From an uncultured Eubacteriales bacterium (GTDB taxonomy: Bacteria > Bacillota > Clostridia > Oscillospirales > Oscillospiraceae): 31,936 nucleotides of DNA. The translations under genes and the position numbers were made by a program. The stretch lies in the NCBI GenBank assembly GCA_900545805.1, contig URAL01000018.1, forward strand, positions 1-31,936, written 5' to 3'. Within the stretch, counting starts at the first letter, position 1. Every line of letters begins with the position of its first letter. The notes beneath the pieces are model-generated. The model was not told where the DNA came from, made no database searches, and was given only the letters and a program-made list of their open reading frames with translations. Below, one piece after another: positions 1-5,984 of the stretch.

Positions 1-1353
1 GAAAAATTCCTCGACACCATGGAGCTTAGCGACGAAGAGATTGTTGTCGGCCTCAAGGCAGGTCTTGCAGAGCGCAGTGTCGTTCCCGTCGTCTGCGGCG
101 CGGCAATGTCCAACATCGGCACCGAGGCTGTCCTTCAGGCTGTCTGCGACTACGTCCCCGCTCCGGAGGATAAGTCTGCCGATCCCGTTTGCGGCTTTGT
201 TTTCAAGACCGTTTCCGATCAGTTCGGCAAGTACAGCTTCGTAAAGGTCGTCTCCGGAAAGATTACCGCCGACCTGTCGCTGCGCAACGTCCGCGCCTCC
301 AGCACCGACAAGCTTGGCAGACTCTACACCATCTGCGGCAAGAAGACCACCGAGGTCAAGGAAGCCTGCTGCGGCGACATTGTTGCCGTCGGCAAGATGG
401 AGTGGAAGACCGGCGATACCGTCTGCGATCCCAAGCATGAGGTCGAGCTTCCGGCGCTCGAGATGCCCGATCCCTGCTACTCCATGGCTATCTCCCCCAA
501 GACCAAGGGCCAGGATGACAAGGTCGCCGGCGGTCTTGCAAGGCTTAACGAGGAAGACGTCTCCTTTACCCTCGTCAACAACGCAGAGACCCATCAGATG
601 GTCATCTCCGGCGCGGGCGACATTCAGGTTGACGTTCTGTGCGCAAAGCTCAAGAGCCGCTTCGGCGTCGAGACCGAGCTAAAGCCCGCTCGCGTTGCAT
701 ACCGCGAGAAGATCAAGGGCAAGGTTGAGGCTCACGGCCGTCACAAGAAGCAGTCCGGCGGTTCCGGTCAGTTCGGTGACGTTTGGATCCGCTTCGAGCC
801 GCAGGATGAGCAGGACGACATGATATTCGCAGAGGAGGTCTTCGGCGGCTCTGTCCCCAAGAACTTCTTCCCCTCCGTTGAGAAGGGTCTGCGCAATGCA
901 GTTCAGAAGGGCGTTCTCGCCGGTTACCCGCTGGTCGGCCTGAAGGCGACTCTGTACGACGGCTCCTATCACCCCGTCGACTCGAACGATATGGCCTTCC
1001 AGACCGCCGCACGTCTTGCATATCAGGACGGCATCCCCAAGGCAAAGCCCACCATTCTTGAACCCATCGGTCTTCTGCAGGTCACCATCCCCGATGCAAA
1101 CCTCGGCGATATCATGTCCGATATCTCCTCCAAGCGCCGCGGTACCGTTCTCGGTATGAACGCAGAGGACGGCATGCAGACCGTTGAGGCCGAGGTTCCC
1201 ATGGCGGAGATGAGCTCCTACACCATCGACCTGCGCTCCATGACTCAGGGCCGCGGTTCTTTCACCTGCAAGTTCATTCGCTACGAGGAAGCTCCCGGCA
1301 ATGTTCAGCAGAAGGTAATTGAAGAGGCTAAGGCGCTGGCCGAGGCCGAGTAA
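1..1353 (+). CDS. Elongation factor G-like translational GTPase, C-terminal part (5' end outside window)
   Basis: The reading frame is open from base 1, so the start and most of the GTP-binding domain lie upstream. The first visible residues match the end of the EF-G G domain (VPVVCGAAMSNIG), followed by domain II, domain III, domain IV and a domain V ending in the usual EF-G region with RGTVLGM. The domain IV motif GRHKKQSGGSGQFGDV is more like the EF-G-like paralogues (EF-G2 or 'elongation factor G-like' group) than canonical FusA, so I call it a paralogue rather than fusA. Members are cytoplasmic ribosome-dependent GTPases, but the cellular role of this paralogue group is not well defined. 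The gene ends just before a clear terminator. The family is secure; the subgroup is inferred from a few motif residues. Confidence 0.9.
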   Translation, partial: EKFLDTMELSDEEIVVGLKAGLAERSVVPVVCGAAMSNIGTEAVLQAVCDYVPAPEDKSADPVCGFVFKTVSDQFGKYSFVKVVSGKITADLSLRNVRASSTDKLGRLYTICGKKTTEVKEACCGDIVAVGKMEWKTGDTVCDPKHEVELPALEMPDPCYSMAISPKTKGQDDKVAGGLARLNEEDVSFTLVNNAETHQMVISGAGDIQVDVLCAKLKSRFGVETELKPARVAYREKIKGKVEAHGRHKKQSGGSGQFGDVWIRFEPQDEQDDMIFAEEVFGGSVPKNFFPSVEKGLRNAVQKGVLAGYPLVGLKATLYDGSYHPVDSNDMAFQTAARLAYQDGIPKAKPTILEPIGLLQVTIPDANLGDIMSDISSKRRGTVLGMNAEDGMQTVEAEVPMAEMSSYTIDLRSMTQGRGSFTCKFIRYEEAPGNVQQKVIEEAKALAEAE

Positions 1354-1365
1354 TATAAAATCAGA

Positions 1366-1394
1366 ACGGCGGGCTTTGGCGCCCGCCGTTTTTC
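1366..1394 (+). terminator. Rho-independent terminator of the EF-G-like gene
   Basis: A 9-bp GC-rich stem (1366-1374 with 1381-1389), a 6-nt loop and a T-run. It starts 12 bases after the EF-G-like stop codon. Confidence 0.85.
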
Positions 1395-1404
1395 AGGTAA
1401 CGAT

Positions 1405-1701
1405 ATGAAATTTAATATCCCCGAAATAAAAATACCGAAGCTGCGCCGCAAGGAGAACGAGCCGGAGCCGGCATTCGACGAAGATTATTCTTTCCCCGGC
1501 GGTGAAGACGCTGAGGACGTTCTCGACGAGCTTAAGGAGACCGATGTTCCCTCGGATAAGCCCGAGCCGCAGCCGCGGGAAAAGCCCAAAGGCTACGGCA
1601 TGGTCATATCCGAGGATCAGCTCCGCATGGTCTGGGCCGGTGAGATAGGCTTTTCGCTGCTGATAGTTTTAGCCTCGGTACTGATAGCAATTGCAAGTTA
1701 A
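1405..1701 (+). CDS. Small single-pass membrane protein, unknown function
   Basis: 98 residues, family not recognised. The first about 70 residues are strongly charged: a basic segment near the N-terminus (KIPKLRRKE) and then a long acidic and proline-rich stretch. Residues about 77-97 form one hydrophobic segment at the C-terminus (SLLIVLASVLIAIAS), so it is probably a tail-anchored protein with its N-terminus in the cytoplasm. The ribosome site is weak (AGG about 7 bases before ATG) and overlaps the tail of the preceding terminator. Translation may therefore depend on readthrough from the EF-G-like gene or on an unseen promoter. A perfect hairpin follows the stop codon, which supports this being a real gene. 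Codon use resembles its neighbours. Confidence 0.65.
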   Translation: MKFNIPEIKIPKLRRKENEPEPAFDEDYSFPGGEDAEDVLDELKETDVPSDKPEPQPREKPKGYGMVISEDQLRMVWAGEIGFSLLIVLASVLIAIAS

Positions 1702-1729
1702 AAGCTCAGGTCAAACGACCTGAGCTTTT
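1701..1729. terminator. Bidirectional terminator between convergent genes
   Basis: Perfect 12-bp inverted repeat (1701-1712 with 1717-1728) and a 4-nt loop, with A-run and T-run flanks. It ends the plus-strand small gene and sits immediately beyond the stop of the convergent phosphorylase gene. Confidence 0.85.
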
Positions 1730-1732
1730 CGT

Positions 1733-3037
1733 TTATCTTACTATACCCTTTATAAATGCAGGTTTTTCTACCGGGTCGGGAACGACGGTGTAGCAGGCGT
1801 TCAGCATTTCGGCGGCCCTCCTCGCTGCCTCAAGGCTCTGCGCATGGATTGTGCCGAGACTCTCACCGGCCTCAACCTTGTCGGCAACCTTCTTTCTTAG
1901 GATAATACCGACGGAAAGATTTATGACGCTCTCCTTGGTAGCTCTTCCGCCGCCGAGGTGCATGGAGACAAGGCCGACTTCATCGGCGCAGATATGCTTT
2001 ACATAGCCCGTGCGGTCGCACACCGCTTCAAATTGAACGGGTGCCTGCGGCAGCAGCGAGGTATCGAAAACCGCACGTCTGTCGCCCTCCTGCCCCTCGA
2101 CGAGCTCCGCGAGCTTTTCCAGCGCCGAGCCGTCCTCTATGCCCTTTTCAAGCATTTTGCGCGCCGTAGCGTCGTTTTCTGCAATGCCGGCCTCGGTGAG
2201 TATGCACGCACCCAGTGTCAGGCACAGCTCGAGCAGCTCGCCCTGCTTTTCACCGTGCAGGACCTGGATGGCCTCCTTGACCTCGAGTGCATTGCCTATC
2301 GCATTTCCGAGGGGCTCGTCCATATCCGTTATGACGGCAACGGTCTTTTTTCCCGCAAGCTTTCCGACGGCGGTGAGGTTTTCCGCAAGCTCCTGCGCAT
2401 CCTCCGCCGTTTTCATGAACGAGCCGCTGCCGGACTTAACGTCAAGGACTATTACATCCGCTCCGGCGGCAAGCTTTTTGCTCATGATGGAGCTCACGAT
2501 GAGCGGTATGCTCGGCACGGTGCCGGTAACGTCGCGCAAGGCGTACATCTTCTTGTCCGCCGGGTCGAGATCGGCCGTCTGTCCCGCGATGGCGATACCG
2601 AATTTATTGACATTTTCAATGAACTTTTCCTCGGAAATACCCGTGTTGAAGCCCGGGAAGCTTTCAAGCTTGTCTATCGTACCGCCCGTGTGACCGAGGC
2701 CGCGGCCAGACATCTTTGCAATCTTAACGCCCTGCGCGGCTACCATCGGGCAGAGTATGAGCGAGGTCTTATCGCCGACGCCGCCTGTCGAGTGCTTATC
2801 TGCCTTGACGCCATTTATGGCGCTCAGGTCCAGCGTCTCGCCGGAATCGCGCATCGCCATGGTAAGCTCAAGCGTCTCCTCCCTGTCCATGCCGCGCAGC
2901 AGTATAGCCATAAGGAGCGCCGACATCTGATAGTCGGGTATCTCGCCTCGCGTGTAGCCGTCCACGACGAATTTTATCTCCTCGGCGCTGAGCTTTTCGC
3001 CCTCGCGCTTTTTAACGATAACATCAGTCATCAGCAT
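1733..3037 (-). CDS. pdp: Pyrimidine-nucleoside phosphorylase
   Basis: Reversible phosphorolysis of uridine, deoxyuridine and thymidine to the base and (deoxy)ribose-1-phosphate, a cytosolic salvage enzyme of the thymidine/pyrimidine phosphorylase family. The phosphate-binding and family signatures are present near residues 80-92 (DKHSTGGVGDKTS) and 108-120 (KMSGRGLGHTGGT), and the 434-residue length matches Bacillus Pdp (about 433). The frame extends 5 codons upstream to 3052, but a GGAGG lies 8 bases before the ATG at 3037. That start also aligns with the family N-terminus (M.M.D.I.KKR.G), so I chose it. It is the last gene of a minus-strand group with the unknown 3109-3540 gene and mazF upstream. 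It may also have its own promoter in the AT-rich gap 3038-3108. Pdp and DeoA cannot be separated with certainty by eye, but the alignment favours Pdp. Confidence 0.93.
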   Translation of the reverse strand: MLMTDVIVKKREGEKLSAEEIKFVVDGYTRGEIPDYQMSALLMAILLRGMDREETLELTMAMRDSGETLDLSAINGVKADKHSTGGVGDKTSLILCPMVAAQGVKIAKMSGRGLGHTGGTIDKLESFPGFNTGISEEKFIENVNKFGIAIAGQTADLDPADKKMYALRDVTGTVPSIPLIVSSIMSKKLAAGADVIVLDVKSGSGSFMKTAEDAQELAENLTAVGKLAGKKTVAVITDMDEPLGNAIGNALEVKEAIQVLHGEKQGELLELCLTLGACILTEAGIAENDATARKMLEKGIEDGSALEKLAELVEGQEGDRRAVFDTSLLPQAPVQFEAVCDRTGYVKHICADEVGLVSMHLGGGRATKESVINLSVGIILRKKVADKVEAGESLGTIHAQSLEAARRAAEMLNACYTVVPDPVEKPAFIKGIVR

Positions 3038-3108
3038 AGCCGATACCTCCATTGCTTTATCTGTTATGTTTGTATCTTAGCACAAGCGGCGAAAAATTTC
3101 CACAGATA

Positions 3109-3540
3109 TCACAGTTTTCTTTCAAATATCAAAAATGTTCTCCCGTCTATGCGCCGAAGCCTATCCGAAACGCGGCCAAGCAAAGCTTCGTCGGCCGGTA
3201 TTGCGATAAGTCCGTCTGCTATAAGGCAGCCCATTTTGCCGCGCCGCCACAGAGTGTCGCTCACGCCGCTTTCCCGTATCGGCCTGTCGGCGGCGTATTC
3301 GATATTCTCCGGCAGCTTTTTTATATCCGCACGGGAAAAGCGGCGGGTTATAGTGAGCCCCGTACCGTTTGGCTGCATTGTTCCCAAAAGTGCGCTTTTC
3401 CCGCCGCCGTAAAGATAAAGGCGAACCGGCTTTCCGGGCTTTGCGCCGCACTGCGCCGTAAAGACGCTCATAAGCCCGTCCTGATTGATGTTAAGTTCTC
3501 CGCAGCTTTTTCCGTCTATGTAAACAGGCAGGCTCCGCAT
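3109..3540 (-). CDS. Conserved-looking hypothetical protein, 143 aa
   Basis: Family not recognised. The N-terminal half looks like a small beta-rich domain (SLPVYIDGKSCGELN..., VRLYLYGGG, LLGTMQPNGTG), and the C-terminal half is mixed, ending in FLIFERKL. There is no signal peptide or membrane segment, so it is probably cytosolic. An in-frame ATG at 3594 overlaps the mazF stop codon as ATGA, but a strong AAGGAGG lies 8 bases before the ATG at 3540, so the shorter 143-residue form is preferred. It sits directly downstream of mazF on the same strand and is likely cotranscribed. Its place after the toxin does not by itself make it an antitoxin. Confidence 0.7.
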   Translation of the reverse strand: MRSLPVYIDGKSCGELNINQDGLMSVFTAQCGAKPGKPVRLYLYGGGKSALLGTMQPNGTGLTITRRFSRADIKKLPENIEYAADRPIRESGVSDTLWRRGKMGCLIADGLIAIPADEALLGRVSDRLRRIDGRTFLIFERKL

Positions 3541-3590
3541 ATCCATGTCCTCCTTAAAATTGCTCCCCGAGCATGGCTCGAGGAGCTTTT

Positions 3591-3935
3591 TCATAATCCG
3601 AAGCTCACGGCAATGGCATTGTCGACCTTTGTCATGGTGTTATCATCAAGCTTTCCCATGCGCTCGCGCAGGCGCGACTTGTCGATGGTGCGTATCTGTT
3701 CAAGAAGTATAACGCTGTCGCGTGAAAGCCCCACGCTCTGGGCATTGAGCTCGATATGAGTCGGAAGCCTGGCCTTGCCGGTCTGACTTGTTATGGCAGC
3801 GGCAATAACAGTCGGGCTGTGCTTATTGCCGGTGTCGTTCTGGACGATGAGCACGGGGCGCATTCCGCCCTGCTCCGAGCCCACAACGGGACTGAGATCA
3901 GCGTAAAAGATATCTCCACGTTTGACTATACTCAA
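3591..3935 (-). CDS. ndoA: MazF/PemK-family endoribonuclease toxin (EndoA type)
   Basis: Sequence-specific mRNA interferase of the MazF/EndoA family. The N-terminal family core is clear: VKRGDIFYADLSPVVGSEQGG, R26, the QNDTGN loop and T49 in AAITSQ. R26 and T49 correspond to the Arg/Thr pair needed for RNA cleavage in Bacillus EndoA. The length of 114 aa is normal. The start is a TTG at 3935, which matches the family N-terminus; the GGAG is about 11 bases away and weak, so translation may be low. In Bacillus the antitoxin gene lies just upstream. Here the 95 bases upstream hold only a large inverted repeat, and the next upstream gene is a lipoprotein. The antitoxin must therefore be elsewhere, unrecognised or absent. 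The unknown gene at 3109-3540 follows. Confidence 0.93.
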   Translation of the reverse strand: MSIVKRGDIFYADLSPVVGSEQGGMRPVLIVQNDTGNKHSPTVIAAAITSQTGKARLPTHIELNAQSVGLSRDSVILLEQIRTIDKSRLRERMGKLDDNTMTKVDNAIAVSFGL

Positions 3936-3938
3936 TTT

Positions 3939-4016
3939 AATTCACACTCCGAATAATAGTCGCCCGCTACATCTTATGTAGTGTGCTGACTATATTCTCC
4001 CACCATGGTGTGAATT
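3939..4016. repeat. 78-bp nested inverted repeat upstream of mazF
   Basis: Three nested palindromic arms share one centre. The outer arms are AATTCACAC (3939-3947) and GTGTGAATT (4008-4016), a perfect 9 bp. The middle arms are GAATAATAGTC (3951-3961) and GACTATATTC (3988-3997), pairing with one bulge. The inner arms are CTACAT and ATGTAG (3967-3981). The element fills almost the whole gap between the lipoprotein and mazF. It could be an operator, an mRNA structure controlling mazF, or a small mobile repeat; the sequence alone does not decide. The CACCATGGTG at 4001-4010 is itself palindromic. Confidence 0.7.
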
Positions 4017-4030
4017 TTATACCGGGGTTA

Positions 4031-4573
4031 TTAGCTTACAGTCCAGTCGGATATCTCGACGCTCACGACGGTTTTTTCCTTATAGCTTATCTCGGCGCTG
4101 CACGGCGTGAGGCTTGAGTCTATCCACAGCGTTACGACGTAATCGTCAGCCGGTATGATGCGTGCGGCTATCATATCGCCCTCGACCCAGCTTATCTCCA
4201 AATGCCCGTCGCGCATTGCGCAGACAATAAGCGGCAGCGCGGACACGGGGCTAAGCTCTGCGTCGTCAAGCGTTCCGATATCCAGCATCGCACCGTCATA
4301 TTCAAGGCTGAGGCTTTCTCCAGAAAGCTTTGCTTTGATGCCGGATAAAAGCTCAGGCTCAACGACCGAAACGGACGCTGTGTCCTTTGTCTGCTCGTAG
4401 GCGAGGGTGAACTCGGCCGTCTTATCGTCATACTGTGCCGATACGTGAGCCGAAAACGATATGTTCTCCGTCGACGAAGCGATTTTCACAAACTCGGCAA
4501 ACTGCGCCTTTCCGTCGTCAGCACAGCCACACAGCAGGATAAGGCACAGTATAAACGGCAATACTCTTTTCAT
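4031..4573 (-). CDS. Predicted lipoprotein, unknown function
   Basis: 180 residues. The N-terminus is a lipoprotein signal: positive MKR, hydrophobic VLPFILCLILLCG, then the lipobox cysteine in LLCGC (Cys at residue 17). The mature protein should therefore be lipid-anchored outside the membrane. The remainder alternates short polar and hydrophobic stretches of beta-strand type (ISFSAHVSAQYDDKTAEFTLAYEQ), somewhat like the LolA or periplasmic sheet proteins, but I cannot assign a family. GGAGG lies 6 bases before the ATG. It is the first gene of a minus-strand series (mazF follows after 95 bases) and is divergent from the pheST promoter. No terminator other than the nested repeat separates it from mazF. 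Confidence 0.75.
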   Translation of the reverse strand: MKRVLPFILCLILLCGCADDGKAQFAEFVKIASSTENISFSAHVSAQYDDKTAEFTLAYEQTKDTASVSVVEPELLSGIKAKLSGESLSLEYDGAMLDIGTLDDAELSPVSALPLIVCAMRDGHLEISWVEGDMIAARIIPADDYVVTLWIDSSLTPCSAEISYKEKTVVSVEISDWTVS

Positions 4574-4643
4574 ATTTTACCTCCGAAGGTATACTCATTC
4601 TATTCTATTAGCCGTTTCGGACGAATATTATTCAAATTTGCTC

Positions 4644-4672
4644 TTGACATTTATTTAAATGTGGGCTTTAAT
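4644..4672 (+). promoter_or_regulatory. Sigma-A-type promoter of the pheST T-box transcript
   Basis: TTGACA at 4644-4649, a 17-bp spacer, then TTTAAT at 4667-4672. Transcription would begin about 4679, just before the T-box leader. Confidence 0.8.
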
Positions 4673-4700
4673 ACTATAGTAATACAGATATTGCTTCGAT

Positions 4701-4908
4701 CGGGAAGATAATATCGCGGCGTCACTCAGAGAACGGCGGTCGTCGGCTGCAAGCCGCCCGTGACGCGGATATTCAGTTCGCCCGTGAGCTCCGGCCAATC
4801 CCCGGCGGCGGTTCCGTTAAAGCCATTTGAGTGCGATAAACATCGAATAAGGGTGGTACCGCGGAAGACAGGTCTTTCGTCCCAGTGCGGACGTAAGGCT
4901 GTTTTTTT
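4701..4908 (+). promoter_or_regulatory. T-box riboswitch leader (tRNA-Phe responsive) with terminator
   Basis: The T-box sequence AGGGTGGTACCGCGG is at 4850-4864. Downstream is a terminator: CGTCC (4878-4882) pairs with GGACG (4889-4893), an outer ACAG/CTGT pairing extends it (4868-4871 with 4899-4902), and a T-run ends at 4908. Upstream, Stem I can be folded by hand: 4701-4704 with 4781-4784, 4710-4715 with 4768-4773, and 4719-4725 with 4760-4766. This leaves an internal loop whose 3' side holds TTC at 4777-4779 followed by a purine, a plausible phenylalanine specifier. A second TTC is at 4772-4774, so the specifier assignment is provisional. In this family uncharged tRNA stabilises the antiterminator and turns on the downstream genes. 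Confidence 0.93.
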
Positions 4909-4942
4909 GTTTATTTTTGATCTGAATATAAGGAGAGATACA

Positions 4943-5968
4943 ATGAAAGCATTGATGAATCAGCTCAGGGAAAGCGCCGTCAAGGCCATTCTCAACGCTG
5001 ACAGTCCCGAAAATCTTGAAGCGCTGAGGGTTAAATATCTCGGCAAGAAGGGTGAACTGACCGCAATACTAAAGCAGATGGGCAGGCTCTCGGCAGACGA
5101 GCGCCCCGTCATGGGTCAGCTTGCAAACCAAATACGCGCCGAGCTCGAAGATGCCATAGACGATACGCGCAAAAAGCTCGAGGCCGCCGCTCTGGAGGCC
5201 CGTCTTGAGCTTGAAATGGTCGACGTTACCGTCCCCGGCGAGGAGATCCGCCTGGGCCATAAGCACCCGATGTACAAGGCGCTCGACGAGATAAAGGACA
5301 TTTTCGTCGGCATGGGCTTTACTGTTCTTGACGGTCCGGAGATCGAGCTTGCGACATATAACTTCGATAAGCTCAACGCCGGGGAGGGGCATCCCTCCCG
5401 CGACTGGTCGGATACGTTTTATTTTGACACCGACAGCCGCGTCATGCTCCGCTCGCAGACAAGCCCCATGCAGGTTCGCGCAATGGAGACCATGAAGCTG
5501 CCCATCCGCATCATCGCTCCCGGCAGAGTTTACCGTAAGGACGAGGTCGATGCGACGCACTCTCCGATGTTCCATCAGATCGAGGGCATGGTCATAGACA
5601 AAAACGTCACCATGGCAGACCTCAAGGGCACCCTTAATCTTGTCATGCAGGAGCTCTTCGGAGAGGGAACCGTCACAAGATTCAGACCGCACCACTTCCC
5701 CTTCACCGAGCCGAGCTGCGAGATGGACGTTCAGTGCCACAAGTGCGGCGGCAGGGGCTGCCCCACCTGCAAGGGCGAGGGCTGGATAGAGGTCCTCGGC
5801 GCAGGCATGATCCACCCGAAGGTGCTCGAGATGAGCGGAATCGACAGCGAGGAGTACACCGGCTGGGCCTTCGGCATGGGGCTTGAGCGCCTGGCTATGC
5901 GCAGATTCAAGATTTCCGATCTGCGTCTGATATTCGAAAACGACGTCCGCTTCCTGGAACAGTTCTGA
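4943..5968 (+). CDS. pheS: Phenylalanine--tRNA ligase alpha subunit
   Basis: Catalytic subunit of the (alpha-beta)2 enzyme that charges tRNA-Phe. The 341-residue protein has the N-terminal coiled-coil arm (residues about 1-95) and a class II catalytic core, with motif 2 near 193-215 (APGRVYRKDEVDATHSPMFHQ) and motif 3 near 308-318 (WAFGMGLERL). Residues 265-276 contain C-x2-C-x4-C-x2-C (C265, C268, C273, C276), a probable zinc knuckle found in a subset of bacterial PheS. The same frame is open upstream into the leader, but AGGAG with a 7-base gap fixes the ATG at 4943. It follows a T-box and is 16 bases upstream of pheT, so it is the first gene of the pheST operon. Confidence 0.97.
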   Translation: MKALMNQLRESAVKAILNADSPENLEALRVKYLGKKGELTAILKQMGRLSADERPVMGQLANQIRAELEDAIDDTRKKLEAAALEARLELEMVDVTVPGEEIRLGHKHPMYKALDEIKDIFVGMGFTVLDGPEIELATYNFDKLNAGEGHPSRDWSDTFYFDTDSRVMLRSQTSPMQVRAMETMKLPIRIIAPGRVYRKDEVDATHSPMFHQIEGMVIDKNVTMADLKGTLNLVMQELFGEGTVTRFRPHHFPFTEPSCEMDVQCHKCGGRGCPTCKGEGWIEVLGAGMIHPKVLEMSGIDSEEYTGWAFGMGLERLAMRRFKISDLRLIFENDVRFLEQF

Positions 5969-5984
5969 TGGGAGGAGAAATGAT

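Noticed and set aside
1958..3412. Long open frame (484 codons) on the plus strand opposite pdp
   Set aside because: It lies antisense to pdp, has no ribosome site or recognisable domain, and its length follows from the codon pattern of the GC-rich gene on the other strand.
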